NCBI GenBank assembly: GCA_014762625.1
Contig: JABURQ010000191.1
Location: forward strand, 1-58,150
Reading direction: 5' to 3'
DNA from: Planctomycetaceae bacterium
GTDB lineage: Bacteria; Planctomycetota; Planctomycetia; Planctomycetales; Planctomycetaceae
DNA length: 58,150 bases
Positions 16,962 through 26,859 of this stretch are shown here, piece after piece; position 1 is the stretch's first letter, and each line of letters starts with the position of its first letter. Below the pieces are notes generated by a model. It saw nothing but the letters and a program-made list of their open reading frames with translations, ran no database searches and was not told the origin of the DNA. The translations under genes were made by a program, and so were the position numbers.

Positions 16962-17197
16962 AACACTCTTTAAATTCTCCAGTGCCATCTTGGGTTCGCA
17001 ATATTTGTTGCATTACTCCCTTTATCGCACTGCTTGCTATATCAGTCTCAAGCCTCATCGGAAATTCCCCAAGCCATATTGGCTCTATTGGTCTAATACT
17101 TCTATGTGGAAAAACGACTTCATGGGTTTTGCATGGAGGGATAGTCCATCCTATTTGCAGGATAGACTTGGTGCAGTTGTCACAAAAAGACACATAA
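16958..17197 (+). CDS. Possible small membrane protein
   Basis: 79 residues starting at an ATG that overlaps the previous stop (A-T-G-A), the usual sign of translational coupling. Two hydrophobic segments (about 17-35 and 42-60; F-I-A-L-L-A-I-S-V-S-S-L and I-G-S-I-G-L-I-L-L-C-G) suggest a two-helix membrane protein. No family is recognised. A TTG-initiated frame on the opposite strand (16924-17259) covers the same DNA, so the call is tentative. Confidence 0.35.
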   Translation: MKHSLNSPVPSWVRNICCITPFIALLAISVSSLIGNSPSHIGSIGLILLCGKTTSWVLHGGIVHPICRIDLVQLSQKDT

Positions 17198-17392
17198 TGA
17201 CTGTCCAATGAGTGAAGGGCTTTGATCACACGATATGTAGTCAATAAGTAAACTTCCAACAGAGTCTAAGGTCGTCGCTTACTAGTTCGATTGGATTTCG
17301 ACGTGAGGCAGACCTTGGGCGACTCGATAGCCCCCTGATTCACCTAATTGAAGCGATCGGGCATCCTGAAAAACGTCTCTCCTTCACCCCCA

Positions 17393-18799
17393 TCATTCCA
17401 CTTTGGAGCGGATGGGGAAATGGGCTCCCGTTTTCAGCAGCCAGTCATCGAGCTTTTGGGCCAGGCGACGCGTCAGGTCGGGACTTTCGGGGGCGAGATT
17501 CTTTCTCTCGCCGATGTCGCTGTTGAGGTTGTAGAGTTCGAGGGAGCCGTCGTCGTAGCGCTTGATGAGTTTGAAGTGCCCCTCCCGGATGGCGCTGCCG
17601 AGCCGGTTGCGCTGATGGAAGGCGTAGTTCGGATAGTGAAAGTAGAGGGCGTCCCGTTCGAAGTTTCCGGTTTGTCGCAGGAGCGGCAACAGGCTCTGGC
17701 CGTCGAGGGGATGATCGGGAGTGGGAGGCAGGCCCGCCACGTCGAGCAGTGTCGGGTAGCAGTCCATGCTGATGACGGGGGTCTCGCAGATCGTGCCGGG
17801 TTCCACCTGACCGGGCCAGCGGACGATCATCGGGATGCGGAGGCCTCCCTCGAATAACATCCCTTTGAATCCCCGCAAGGGACGGTTGTCGCCGTTGTAG
17901 CCGCCGTTGTCCGATGTGAAGATCACGAGCGTCTTCTCGCGGAGGCCGAGCGTGTCCAGTTCTGTGAGAAAGCGTCCGATCTCGGTGTCCATCGCTTCGA
18001 TCATGGCGGCGTAGATGTGATCTTTCAGGCCCTGGTCTTTGCGTTGTTTGTATTTGGCGATCAGTTCCTCGCGGGCTTCCATCGGGTAGTGAACCGAATA
18101 GGGCCACCAGTTGAGATAGAACGGGCGTTCGCGATGTTGGCGGATAAAGGAGATCGCTTCGTTGGCGAGACGTTCGGGGAGGTACTCTCCTTTCTGTTTG
18201 GCTTTGAGGGCCGGGATGCGATAGGGGGCGAAGTAGCTGGGCGGTCCGCCGCGAAAGCAGCCGCCGACGTTGAGGTCGAAGCCTTGTTTTTCGGGTCGGA
18301 AATCGAGTTCGTTGAGCCCCTGGGTGTTGTTGCGGCTTACATAGGAGAGGTGCCATTTGCCGATGTGGGCCGACGTGTAACCGGCGGTCGAGAGTCGTTC
18401 GGCGATGGTGACGTAAGCGAGATCGAGGTGCCGGACGGATTCGGCTTCGTGCAGATCGGAGCCTTCGAGGGAGAAGCCGTCTTTGTGGCCGGGGGCGTGG
18501 TTGGTGAGGTGAATGCGGGCGGGTGCCTGTCCGGTCATCATGGCGGCGCGAGTGGGAGAACAGACCGGCGAGGCGGCATACGCATTCGTAAACTTCATCC
18601 CCTGGGTGGCGAAATGATCCAGGGCGGGGGTATCGACCAACTTATTGCCGTAACTGTGCAGGTCTCTCCAGCCGAGGTCATCGGCCATGATGACGACGAT
18701 GTTCGGTACTACCCGATCTTTCGCAGAGCCGGAGAGGGGGGATGAGATCGCGAGGGCGAACAGCAGCAGTCCTGTCGAAAGGCGTGGATAACGATTCAT
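17393..18799 (-). CDS. Exported arylsulfatase A-type sulfatase
   Basis: 468 residues with a signal peptide (about 1-26). Family S1 sulfatase: metal-binding M-A-D-D-L-G-W (Asp40, Asp41), formylglycine site C-S-P-T-R (Cys80), I-G-K-W-H-L and F-T-S-D-N-G-G motifs, and a C-terminal L-Y-N-L block. The Cys must be oxidised to formylglycine by an FGE or anSME encoded elsewhere. Substrate is unknown; the class acts on sulfate esters of sugars. No clear Shine-Dalgarno precedes the ATG at 18799. It stands alone between two small orphan genes. Confidence 0.92.
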   Translation of the reverse strand: MNRYPRLSTGLLLFALAISSPLSGSAKDRVVPNIVVIMADDLGWRDLHSYGNKLVDTPALDHFATQGMKFTNAYAASPVCSPTRAAMMTGQAPARIHLTNHAPGHKDGFSLEGSDLHEAESVRHLDLAYVTIAERLSTAGYTSAHIGKWHLSYVSRNNTQGLNELDFRPEKQGFDLNVGGCFRGGPPSYFAPYRIPALKAKQKGEYLPERLANEAISFIRQHRERPFYLNWWPYSVHYPMEAREELIAKYKQRKDQGLKDHIYAAMIEAMDTEIGRFLTELDTLGLREKTLVIFTSDNGGYNGDNRPLRGFKGMLFEGGLRIPMIVRWPGQVEPGTICETPVISMDCYPTLLDVAGLPPTPDHPLDGQSLLPLLRQTGNFERDALYFHYPNYAFHQRNRLGSAIREGHFKLIKRYDDGSLELYNLNSDIGERKNLAPESPDLTRRLAQKLDDWLLKTGAHFPIRSKVE

Positions 18800-18986
18800 G
18801 CCGGTGGGCTTTCTGGAACGTGGCCGCGAATGAGGTCCGTTGCGTCATCGTATCGGCGGATATCTCGGGGTGCCAGCGGGGATCGTGTGGGTTCCACCGA
18901 CCAGCACAACCGGAAAGCGGAACGAAGACGAAAGAAAAACTCCTAATATTCGAGAACGAATCTGGTAAGATATCAACTCTCCCAAG

Positions 18987-19011
18987 GCATGTTCACGCGA
19001 GTGAGAGCAGG
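18987..19011. repeat. Repeat E, copy 2
   Basis: G-C-A-T-G-T-T-C-A-C-G-C-G-A-G-T-G-A-G-A-G, differing at a few positions from 16379-16404. It ends about 58 bp upstream of the small gene at 19069. Confidence 0.6.
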
Positions 19012-19068
19012 ACAACAAGCATCACTTCACTCTTTGTGAATGCCATTCGACTGAAAACCGGTGAAACA

Positions 19069-19278
19069 ATGAGTTTGTTAGACCGTCTCGTCCATGTTTT
19101 TATGTGCCTCATTCTGGGTGTGGTTTGTGGTGAAATACTGACAAATATTTTCATCGATCATGGTCCTGGATACGACCACGGTTTCGGAGAAACAACGTCT
19201 GCCCGCTGGTGCTTTATTTCCATCTCTGCTGTTGGTTTCTTTCTGTTGAGCAAGAGTCGGTTCAACAAGATGTTTTAG
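19069..19278 (+). CDS. Possible small membrane protein
   Basis: 69 residues from the ATG at 19069, with two hydrophobic helices (about 8-27: V-F-M-C-L-I-L-G-V-V-C-G; about 46-60: C-F-I-S-I-S-A-V-G-F-F-L-L) and a short basic tail. The upstream part of the same open frame (from 18742) is low-quality and antisense to the sulfatase start, so the internal ATG is preferred. No family is recognised. It lies 104 bp before the SDR gene on the same strand. Confidence 0.45.
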   Translation: MSLLDRLVHVFMCLILGVVCGEILTNIFIDHGPGYDHGFGETTSARWCFISISAVGFFLLSKSRFNKMF

Positions 19279-19382
19279 GCCGGCTAACCTATGAGTCGTT
19301 TGTATTCTTTGCACCCGGTTGTCGGGATCCGCTATGATCGGACGACCGCCAACATCCACCAACACGAAAGTGACCCGGACTC

Positions 19383-20165
19383 ATGACATCATCACGCATC
19401 GCACTTGTGACGGGAGCCGGGCGGGGCATCGGCAAAGGGTGTGCGCTGGAACTGGCGAAAGCGGGCGTCGATCTCGTCATCAACGACCGGCCCGAGTCTC
19501 CCGATCTGGAGCAGACGGCGGACGAAATTCGCGCGTTGGGGCGGGAGTGTCACGCCGTCCCGGCGAATGTCTTTGAGTACGCCGAGTGTCAGCGGCTGGT
19601 TTCGGCGGCTGTTGATGCTGGCGGGCAAATCGACATTCTGGTCAGCAATCCGGCTTACAGTCGCCGGGGCCGGTTTCTCGACTATCCTCCCGAGGAATTC
19701 GAACAGACAATACAGGGGACGTTGACGAGTGGTTTTTATCTGAGCCAACTGGTCGCCAAGCATCTCGTCGAGCGGAAGGCTCCGGGAAAAATCGTCTTTA
19801 TTTCGAGCGTGCAGGCGGAGTTGCCGATCGGGTTGTGTTCGGCGTACGGAGCCGCCAAGGCGGGGTTGAATCACATGATGCGGTCGATCTCGGTCGAACT
19901 GGCGGAGCACGGCATTTTGGTGAATGCGATCGAGCCGGGCTGGATCGACACGCCGGGCGAACATGCGACGTTCAGCGAGGAACAGATTCGCGAGGAAGGG
20001 AAAAAACTGCCGCTCGGTCGTCTCGGCCTGCCGGAGGAGATCGGGAAAGCGGCGGCGTTTCTCTGCTCGTCGGATGCCGATTACATCACGGGAACGGTGT
20101 TGCCGGTGGACGGCGGGTATCGGTACAAGGATTGTCGCGTGTCGGGGGATCGTTTGCGTCCGTGA
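19383..20165 (+). CDS. Short-chain dehydrogenase/reductase (SDR)
   Basis: 260 residues, the usual length of a classical SDR, cytoplasmic. Cofactor motif T-G-A-G-R-G-I-G (10-17), catalytic Ser142 (I-S-S-V-Q), Tyr155 and Lys159 (Y-G-A-A-K), and a C-terminal V-D-G-G-Y. The canonical N-N-A-G after beta-4 is S-N-P-A here (88-91). Asp36 (N-D-R) at the end of beta-2 suggests NAD rather than NADP preference. It resembles FabG-like and sugar or polyol dehydrogenases; the substrate cannot be named. Its stop is 4 bp from the end of the convergent M24 gene. Confidence 0.9.
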   Translation: MTSSRIALVTGAGRGIGKGCALELAKAGVDLVINDRPESPDLEQTADEIRALGRECHAVPANVFEYAECQRLVSAAVDAGGQIDILVSNPAYSRRGRFLDYPPEEFEQTIQGTLTSGFYLSQLVAKHLVERKAPGKIVFISSVQAELPIGLCSAYGAAKAGLNHMMRSISVELAEHGILVNAIEPGWIDTPGEHATFSEEQIREEGKKLPLGRLGLPEEIGKAAAFLCSSDADYITGTVLPVDGGYRYKDCRVSGDRLRP

Positions 20166-20169
20166 CGAT

Positions 20170-21285
20170 CTATAGCTCCAGCGGGAAATCAGTCAGGCGT
20201 TCGACGCCGGTTTCGGTGACGCGGTAATCCTGTTCGAGACGGATGCCGCCCCGGAGGGAGTCGGTGTAGAGTCCCGGTTCGGCGGTGAAGCAGTCGCCGA
20301 CTTCGAAGCGATCGTCCCAGTGCGGGTTGAGGTGAGGGGCTTCGTGCGGGAAGAGGCCGAAGCCGTGTCCGAGGTGATGAAAGAAGGCGTCCGGGGCAAA
20401 GTCGTCGAGCATCGCTTTCGCCTGTTCGTAAACAGCCTGGCCACTGACGCCGGGGCGGACCGTCGCTTCGACCATCGTCAGAACGTTCACGATCTGTTCC
20501 CAGGCGGCGAGTTGTTCGTCGGTCGGTGCTCCACTCACTGAAAACGTGCGGCAGTTATCGGCGTAGTAACCGCGGTAGCAGGGACCGAGATCGAGAATGT
20601 ATAATTCGCCCGCTTCACATTTCCGGTCGCGCGGCGGTCCTCCGGGAGTGCCGCACTGATAGTCGTTGCCGGTCGCGGTGAGCGGTTCCCCGGCGACGTT
20701 GACGGCTGCCGCCTGCAATTGATTGAAGACGTCGAGTTCCGAGATGCCGGGGGCGATGATCTCGCGGGCGGTTCGGTACATCGCCGCGGTGCAGTCGATG
20801 GCCCTCTGGATCATTTTTAGCTCGTCCGCGTCTTTGCGGCGACGAAGATACCGCAGCTCGGGGTCGAGATCGACGAGTTGCCGCGGATCGCAGCCGGGGA
20901 GATGTCGGAAATGCTGTCCGCAGATGGAACCTTCGAGTCCCAGACGCTGGAACGCTGCAAACGTCAAGTGGTCTCCCAATGCGTTGAGGCTCGCCTGATG
21001 CTGATCCTGTCGCAGAGTGGAGCAGTGCTGGGCGGGGAAGGTGACGACATCATCGGCGGCGGCGTGGGGGGGGATTTCGTTGGGAGCCGACAGCGTGCAG
21101 CGTCCCGAGGTTTCGAGTATCAGGGCGGCCTGCATCAGTCGATGCGGACGAAATCCGGTCAGCCACTGGATGTTTTCGTGGGAGACGATGAGTGCCGCAT
21201 CGACCGACAGGGATTCGAGTAATTCCTTCAGGCGAGCTTGTCGTCGGCGACAGAGTTCGGGATCGAGAGTGAGAGGTACGGACAT
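20170..21285 (-). CDS. M24 family aminopeptidase P / Xaa-Pro peptidase-like protein
   Basis: 371 residues from the ATG at 21285; the longer open frame to 21423 adds a Pro/Arg-rich leader without support. Creatinase-like N-terminal domain (about 10-145), then the pita-bread M24 domain with all five metal ligands: Asp232 (L-D-L-G), Asp243 (Y-A-D-N), His307 (L-G-H-G-F-G), Glu336 (A-E-P-G) and Glu351 (L-E-Q-D). It is therefore probably an active dimetal peptidase, cytoplasmic, releasing N-terminal residues next to proline. It sits 35 bp downstream of a sulfatase gene on the minus strand. Confidence 0.9.
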   Translation of the reverse strand: MSVPLTLDPELCRRRQARLKELLESLSVDAALIVSHENIQWLTGFRPHRLMQAALILETSGRCTLSAPNEIPPHAAADDVVTFPAQHCSTLRQDQHQASLNALGDHLTFAAFQRLGLEGSICGQHFRHLPGCDPRQLVDLDPELRYLRRRKDADELKMIQRAIDCTAAMYRTAREIIAPGISELDVFNQLQAAAVNVAGEPLTATGNDYQCGTPGGPPRDRKCEAGELYILDLGPCYRGYYADNCRTFSVSGAPTDEQLAAWEQIVNVLTMVEATVRPGVSGQAVYEQAKAMLDDFAPDAFFHHLGHGFGLFPHEAPHLNPHWDDRFEVGDCFTAEPGLYTDSLRGGIRLEQDYRVTETGVERLTDFPLEL

Positions 21286-21320
21286 GGATGGTGGCAGGTC
21301 TGGTCGGTAATACGGTGGCT

Positions 21321-22697
21321 TTATTTCTGTTTGCGGGCGTCGGGGACGTTCACCTTCGGCAGCCATTTCGCGTGGTCGTCCATCAGCTGGCGGTAGTTGG
21401 AATCGCCGGCGAGATTGTTCCATTCCCGCGGATCGACGCGATGGTCGTACAGCTCCTCGCTGCCGTCGGCGTAGCGGATGTAGCGGAAGTGCTCGCTACG
21501 GACGGCGTGATTGTTCTGCTGATAGGTGGTGAGGGCGGGGCGTTCCCAGTCGGTGCGGGGATCGTCCAGCAGCGGCTTGAGACTGACCCCTTCGAGACTG
21601 TCCTTCTCCGGCAGACCGCACAGCTCGACGAGTGTGGGGTAGACGCTGAGGAGTTCGACCGGTCGTGAACAGCGTTGTCCTGTGGTCTGTCCCGGCAGAC
21701 GGATAATGAACGGCACGCGGGTCGAACGTTCCCAGAGTGACTGTTTCGCCCAGCGTTGTTTTTCGCCGAGATGGAAGCCGTGATCGGAGTAGAGGACGAC
21801 GATTGTGTTGTTCGCGTGGGGACTTTCATCGAGCGCGTGCAGCAGACGACCGACCTGGTCGTCGGTGAAACTGGAGGAGGCGAGAAACGCCTGGACGGCG
21901 GGCTTCCACTGATGTTCGCTCACGAACCAGTCGTGTGCGGGGGGGGTGGGATTGTTGGTCAGGTCGATGGCGGCGCCGGGGAGATCGTCGCGATCGTCGT
22001 CTTTGACTTTCGGTAACAGGACCTGATCGAGGGGGCGTTTGTCGAAGAAGCGTTGGGGGGCGTACCACGGGACGTGCGGTCGATAGAGCCCCACGGCGAG
22101 AAAGAACGGCTGGTCGTGTTCTTTGCCGAGCTGTTCGATGCCCCAGGAGGCGTCGACGAAATCGCCGAACTTCTCTTCCGCGTATTGCTGCGCTCCGTAA
22201 TCCCAGAGGCCGCTGCGGTTTCCTTTGATTTTGACCAGTCGTTCGTCGATTTTCTGCCGTTGTCCCGGTCGGGGACCGACCACTTCAAACGACGGCACAT
22301 CGACGCGCGAGCCGTGATAGATCTTGCCGGTGGTGAGGGTGTGATAGCCGTGCTGTCCGAAATATTGCGGCAGGGTGATGCGATTCTTATTTCTCGGCGT
22401 GTTACGGAACCAGGGCGAATTGACGTAGATGCCGGTGGTGGAGGGACGCAATCCCAGCATCAGACTGGTGCGGGAGGGATTACAGATCGGGGCCTGGCAA
22501 TGGGCATTCGTAAATAGTGTGCCACGCGCGGCGAGGGCGTCGATGTGTGGTGTGTCGGCTTGCGGGTGTCCGTCGAGACAGCCGACCCAGTCGTTGAGGT
22601 CGTCGATGGCGATCAGGAGGACGTTCGGTTTGTCGGCGGCGTCACTCGACGAAACGAGCAGCGACAGCATCAGGAACAGGAGCGAAAGAGCGCGCAT
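21321..22697 (-). CDS. Exported iduronate-2-sulfatase-like sulfatase
   Basis: 458 residues with a signal peptide (about 1-20). I-D-D-L-N-D-W-V-G-C near the start is typical of the iduronate-2-sulfatase-like group. Formylglycine site C-N-P-S-R (Cys72), then T-T-G-K-I-Y-H, L-Y-S-D-H-G-F-H-L-G-E and E-L-Y-D-H-R-V-D-P. The ATG at 22697 has AAAGG eight bases upstream. Its substrate is probably a 2-O-sulfated sugar by family analogy only. It is the upstream neighbour of the M24 gene and likely shares its transcript. Confidence 0.92.
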   Translation of the reverse strand: MRALSLLFLMLSLLVSSSDAADKPNVLLIAIDDLNDWVGCLDGHPQADTPHIDALAARGTLFTNAHCQAPICNPSRTSLMLGLRPSTTGIYVNSPWFRNTPRNKNRITLPQYFGQHGYHTLTTGKIYHGSRVDVPSFEVVGPRPGQRQKIDERLVKIKGNRSGLWDYGAQQYAEEKFGDFVDASWGIEQLGKEHDQPFFLAVGLYRPHVPWYAPQRFFDKRPLDQVLLPKVKDDDRDDLPGAAIDLTNNPTPPAHDWFVSEHQWKPAVQAFLASSSFTDDQVGRLLHALDESPHANNTIVVLYSDHGFHLGEKQRWAKQSLWERSTRVPFIIRLPGQTTGQRCSRPVELLSVYPTLVELCGLPEKDSLEGVSLKPLLDDPRTDWERPALTTYQQNNHAVRSEHFRYIRYADGSEELYDHRVDPREWNNLAGDSNYRQLMDDHAKWLPKVNVPDARKQK

Positions 22698-22785
22698 GAG
22701 AAGACCTTTGTGCTAAAACCAGGTTCTGTTTCAGCATGCAGGGGAAACGCGCGGAAATCAACGGTGGGTTTTCGAAGAGCGGGCG

Positions 22786-23523
22786 TTACGACTCTGCGGG
22801 GCCGCGATCGAACGTCTGCTGGAGGACCGCAGCCAGATCTCTCAGCAGCGGAGCACTCTGTCCCGTGTAGGACGAGCCGTGCATCACCGCCAGAGTCTCC
22901 GGTTCGAGTTCGGCGAGCGAATTCAACACTCCTTCCGTCTGTCGCGTGTAGGGGATGTAGCCGGCGAGCGGTCCCTGTTGCATCTTCTCCATCGCCGCGT
23001 GGGACGGTCCGACCAGATCGGAGGAGGTGACGGCGTCCACATTGCCGAAGTGATGGAACAGGTCGGAACAGAACAGGGTTTTCCGTGATTCCTCGAAGAA
23101 GACGCCCGCGTCCCAGCCGTGGGGAATGTGCGGTGTCTGGGTGAAGCGGAAGCGATACTTGCCCGTCGTGAGGAGGTCGTCGTTCGTCATGCCGAAGGCG
23201 GGGCGACTGGCGAAATCGTCCACGCTGACCATCTTGCCGAGCGCCGTGCAGACCGGCTGGGCGTGAGGCGCGATTTTCAGCCACTCGTTCAGACCGCCGA
23301 TCTCGTCCGACTCGAAATGGCTCCAGGCGATGTGACGCAGCGTCGCGGGATCGATCAACTGCCCGACCGCTTCTTTCAAGGCGGGGAACATTCCTTTCAG
23401 GCCCGCGTGGAACAGAAGCGGTTCCTCGTCGCGGACGAGAAAATGGTTGAACTGCATGTCGATTTCGGGAACGTACAGCGAGAGTCGGAACAGGTCGGGA
23501 GCAATTTCATCGATGGCGGTCAT
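22786..23523 (-). CDS. MBL-fold protein of the flavodiiron/ODP type
   Basis: 245 residues from the ATG at 23523 (AGGA upstream); the longer frame to 23643 lacks support. The metal motif is H-F-E-S-D-E (His69, Glu71, Asp73), matching the H-x-E-x-D diiron pattern of flavodiiron/ODP proteins rather than the H-x-H-x-D of zinc hydrolases. Later ligands are plausible in I-P-H-G-W-D, C-S-D-L-F-H-H and V-M-H-G. There is no flavodoxin or rubredoxin domain. It could bind oxygen or NO, or be a diiron hydrolase; the sequence does not decide. Cytoplasmic, and divergent from the DUF1080 gene. Confidence 0.8.
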   Translation of the reverse strand: MTAIDEIAPDLFRLSLYVPEIDMQFNHFLVRDEEPLLFHAGLKGMFPALKEAVGQLIDPATLRHIAWSHFESDEIGGLNEWLKIAPHAQPVCTALGKMVSVDDFASRPAFGMTNDDLLTTGKYRFRFTQTPHIPHGWDAGVFFEESRKTLFCSDLFHHFGNVDAVTSSDLVGPSHAAMEKMQQGPLAGYIPYTRQTEGVLNSLAELEPETLAVMHGSSYTGQSAPLLRDLAAVLQQTFDRGPAES

Positions 23524-23713
23524 GGAGTGTGGTCCTGAGGGGGAGGAAATGTCATGACTCTGATTATCGCCGGGACGTGAGAGGATGGCGAGGGGATTCT
23601 GTCCGGAATTGTGGACGGCGGAGCGGACGAATTTCAGACGCACTGTTGGTTCCGTGGTGCAAATCGGTCATAATCGGGCAACACACATTCCTTATTGACC
23701 CTCTGGGAGTTTT

Positions 23714-24451
<738 letters not shown>

Positions 24452-24493
24452 CGCGCGTGGCGCTGGCGACGTGTCCGTCCGTGGTTATTTTCG

Positions 24494-24563
24494 TAGGGCC
24501 GGTTCCACCGGCCAGCGAATCTGCGAGAGTGAATTTTTCTCAGGCCGGTAAAACCGGCCCTAC
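24494..24563. repeat. Head-to-head pair of GGCCGGT hairpins
   Basis: T-A-G-G-G-C-C-G-G-T-T-C-C-A-C-C-G-G-C-C starts at 24494 and a second hairpin G-G-C-C-G-G-T-A-A-A-A-C-C-G-G-C-C-C-T-A ends at 24563. Each is a perfect 7-bp stem, and together they form a larger inverted repeat that could fold as one structure. Confidence 0.75.
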
Positions 24564-24610
24564 TCTCTCTGCATTCGCTATCAGGCCGCCGATTGAGCAG
24601 ATGAGAGCAG

Positions 24611-24688
24611 ATTTGTAGGGTCCGTTGTACGGACCATTCTGTTTGACGCAAAGTCAATGAGACGCTGAGAAACGCAAAGAGATTAAGG
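24611..24688. repeat. Repeat A, copy 2
   Basis: Almost identical to 16211-16284, including the flanking T-A-G-G-G-T-C-C-G-T-T-G-T segment, which is shared with the copy at 41586. Confidence 0.85.
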
Positions 24689-24732
24689 ATGACGGATGGA
24701 ATGGGTCGCCCCGTTTACTCGTCAAACGGGAT

Positions 24733-24822
24733 GCGTGAGCACAAGAGGCCAGGCACCGTTCTAAAATCAGGAATCAAAAATCCCAAATTGAGAGACCGCG
24801 GATGACGCTGATTTCGCTGATA
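24733..24822. repeat. Repeat C, copy 1
   Basis: About 90 bp: G-C-G-T-G-A-G-C-A-C-A-A-G-A-G-G-C-C-A-G, then an A-rich middle, then G-A-C-G-C-T-G-A-T-T-T-C-G-C-T-G-A-T-A-G. A close copy lies at 41909-41999. Confidence 0.85.
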
Positions 24823-24995
24823 GGAATCCAGCCTCCGCGGAGGTTTGTTCCTGATCTTCATTGAAGATCCAGTGCACCGAATCAACGCTTAGAGCCCGTC
24901 TTCAAATTCCATTTTGGCTACGAATGGCGAGCCAGTTACCCGCTTTTTGTTGGTCTGCATCGTCGAATCTTGAGGATTCGACTGCTTCGACCGCC

Positions 24996-25238
24996 TCAAT
25001 CGGGCAACAGTTCGCTCATTCTCGCCTCGAAAAGCGAATTAGAAGACAAGCTCTTAGGTTTACACTGAATCAACAAGCCTACTGTCTCCCGAGCGAGTGA
25101 AACTTCTCGCTGATAATCTTCAAATCCTTCCACTTGCACTTGAAGCAACATCGTATCCTTATCTTCGTGATACGGAATAGCACGGCTGTTAATAAAGAAA
25201 TTGCCATCTCTGTCGGAATAGGCCGTCTCTGGTTCCAA
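24996..25238 (-). pseudogene. Possible remnant of a carboxypeptidase-regulatory-like protein
   Basis: An 80-residue frame from a TTG. It reads as the C-terminus of a larger protein: T-A-Y-S-D-R-D-G-N-F-F-I followed by beta-strand-like L-L-Q-V-Q-V-E-G-F-E-D-Y, recalling carboxypeptidase regulatory-like (CarboxypepD_reg) domains. There is no plausible start or upstream domain; the frame upstream becomes Lys/Arg/Gly-rich. It lies 154 bp downstream of the Wzz-like gene on the same strand. It could equally be a chance frame. Confidence 0.25.
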
Positions 25239-25392
25239 CTCTCCGCCTCCCCTTTTTCCGGTGTTTTTTTCGGGGCGATAATTTTGTTTCGTCGATGATA
25301 CCGGAATCGCGTCGGGAAATGGGGAATTTCTCTTGGTGGCGCTCGTTTATCACCCGGCCATTTGAGAAATGGCCATCCTGCGCTATTCTTAA

Positions 25393-26373
25393 TCAATCGA
25401 TCGGGAACTTGGCGGGATGGACCAAAGTAACGGGGGCGGGGCGCGTTTTCATGCGGTATCTCGACTGAAACATTTTTTCCTCGAGCCAATGAAGCTCCGT
25501 CTGCAATTGTTCGAGTTGGTTACTTAAAGCCTGAAACTGCGGAGATGAATCGACGCGCGAGACAGGGTGGACCAGGCGAGCGAGTTCATCTTTGAGTTCT
25601 GAAATGGAATAATCCAGGCGAGCGATGTCGAGTTTTTTATTATCGATTACCGCTGTGCTTTCTTCATTCGATTTTTCAAACTGTTCAGTAGTTTCCGTAA
25701 ATCTCACATCTGCATTACATCGCAGTAACTCCACTTGGAGGTCGGCCAATTCTTCGAGCAACCGAGTTCGATATGCTTCAGCCCTAGTAACCAGTACCGT
25801 TTCGTCATTCAGCTCAGTTTGAAACTTGCTGAGACTCTCTCGAGTCGCATCAATTCTAGATTTTACAGTCTCAATACGCATTTCCAAATACTCGTAAATC
25901 TCATGATCGGCTTTGGTTACCTTATTGTTTGCACGCTCCTGAAACGCCTGAGCGACACTGTTTATGATTAATACAGCATCCTCTGTTGGAATCTCCACTG
26001 GGAATGAGATTCGCAGGGACCCTCCGGGGAACTGTTTGATCTGTAAATGCTCGCTTAGCCATCGCTTTTTCTTGGGGGGCATGAGCGCCAGAAATGATTC
26101 TCTCCTGTTGTCTGTTTCTTGATTCAGCTGGTTGAATATCTCGTCAAGTGCCCTGTCTAGAACATCGGGGTGAGTCACGTACGGCGTCATGATGTCAAAC
26201 TTGTGGACGAAAGCCTCGCCTTGCTGAAATTGCAACGGATCATCGTTGCTCATTCGCTCGACCAGTAACTCTGCGTAGACATCCTCGTTGGGAACGGGAC
26301 GCAAAAAGTACCAGAAAACGATCCCGCCGCTGACGATCGAAAGCAACAGCCCGGCAAAAAATACTTTCTTCAT
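25393..26373 (-). CDS. Chain-length-determinant-like (Wzz/GumC-type) coiled-coil membrane protein
   Basis: 326 residues. One N-terminal transmembrane helix (about 4-24: V-F-F-A-G-L-L-L-S-I-V-S-G-G) is followed by a mixed periplasmic domain (about 28-150) and a long coiled coil (about 150-310, heptads with many Glu/Leu/Arg). This matches the Wzz/GumC-type subunits of polysaccharide co-polymerases. The second transmembrane helix and tyrosine-kinase domain of full-length proteins are absent, and it is shorter than GumC. No polymerase or flippase gene is near, so a role in surface polysaccharide assembly is inference. Confidence 0.65.
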   Translation of the reverse strand: MKKVFFAGLLLSIVSGGIVFWYFLRPVPNEDVYAELLVERMSNDDPLQFQQGEAFVHKFDIMTPYVTHPDVLDRALDEIFNQLNQETDNRRESFLALMPPKKKRWLSEHLQIKQFPGGSLRISFPVEIPTEDAVLIINSVAQAFQERANNKVTKADHEIYEYLEMRIETVKSRIDATRESLSKFQTELNDETVLVTRAEAYRTRLLEELADLQVELLRCNADVRFTETTEQFEKSNEESTAVIDNKKLDIARLDYSISELKDELARLVHPVSRVDSSPQFQALSNQLEQLQTELHWLEEKMFQSRYRMKTRPAPVTLVHPAKFPID

Positions 26374-26859
26374 GGGTCGACCTCTTGTTGATCAGATCGC
26401 TTAGCTGGATTACGTCAATCTCGGCGGTTCATCTCTCCAAGGTATGCTTATTGGAGATGGTATCTGTCAGCACACTCAATCAAACACAAATGAACAACTG
26501 TATTCAAGAAGAAATTTCGTGTGAACATATTATTTAAGTGTTAGCTGCAAGGACTTGGGAATTTGCGATCGCTCATGTGGGCACCTCTTTGGGAAATAAT
26601 GCGATTGCAGAAACGAACAAGAGAGTTCTGCATCAGGAATCCGTGGCGACAGAAATCTTCATTCGAAAGACTGAATTTCTAACCACCAATCTCGTGAATC
26701 ACACGAATGAAAAACGGCCGCGGATCGATTCCCGCGATACGAGAGAGGGAGAAGAATTAGATTCTCGCGCAAAGGCACTAAGACAGAAACCAAATTCGGG
26801 TGGCGCTCAAACACAGATCATTGGCGCGTAACAATTGATGATCGCCACACAGCAACCGA
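26374..26859. other. Intergenic region with nothing recognised
   Basis: About 490 bp between two minus-strand genes. A plus-strand frame at 26538-26831 is of poor quality (Arg/Thr/Asn-rich, no start signal). The stretch near 26770, G-C-G-C-A-A-A-G-G-C-A-C-T-A-A-G, resembles worn pieces of repeat A. No promoter or structure is convincing. Confidence 0.6.

Larger units (their letters stand above)
24452..25392. other. Intergenic repeat island with a possible gene remnant
   Basis: About 0.94 kb. It holds a head-to-head pair of GGCCGGT hairpins, repeat A and repeat C (listed separately). The second half (about 24860-25390) is AT-richer and may contain the 3' remnant of a gene at 24996-25238. No complete gene is visible. 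Confidence 0.7.

Noticed and set aside
16924-17259. A minus-strand TTG-initiated 111-codon frame
   Set aside because: It is antisense to the coupled small frame at 16958, lacks a ribosome site, and its C-terminus comes from repeat A-like sequence. Neither strand is certain.
22670-23284. A 204-codon frame on the minus strand overlapping two genes
   Set aside because: It is a different frame of the MBL/diiron gene and the sulfatase leader, with no family features.
26538-26831. A plus-strand 97-codon frame
   Set aside because: No start signal, low-complexity charged composition, and part of it resembles worn repeat A.
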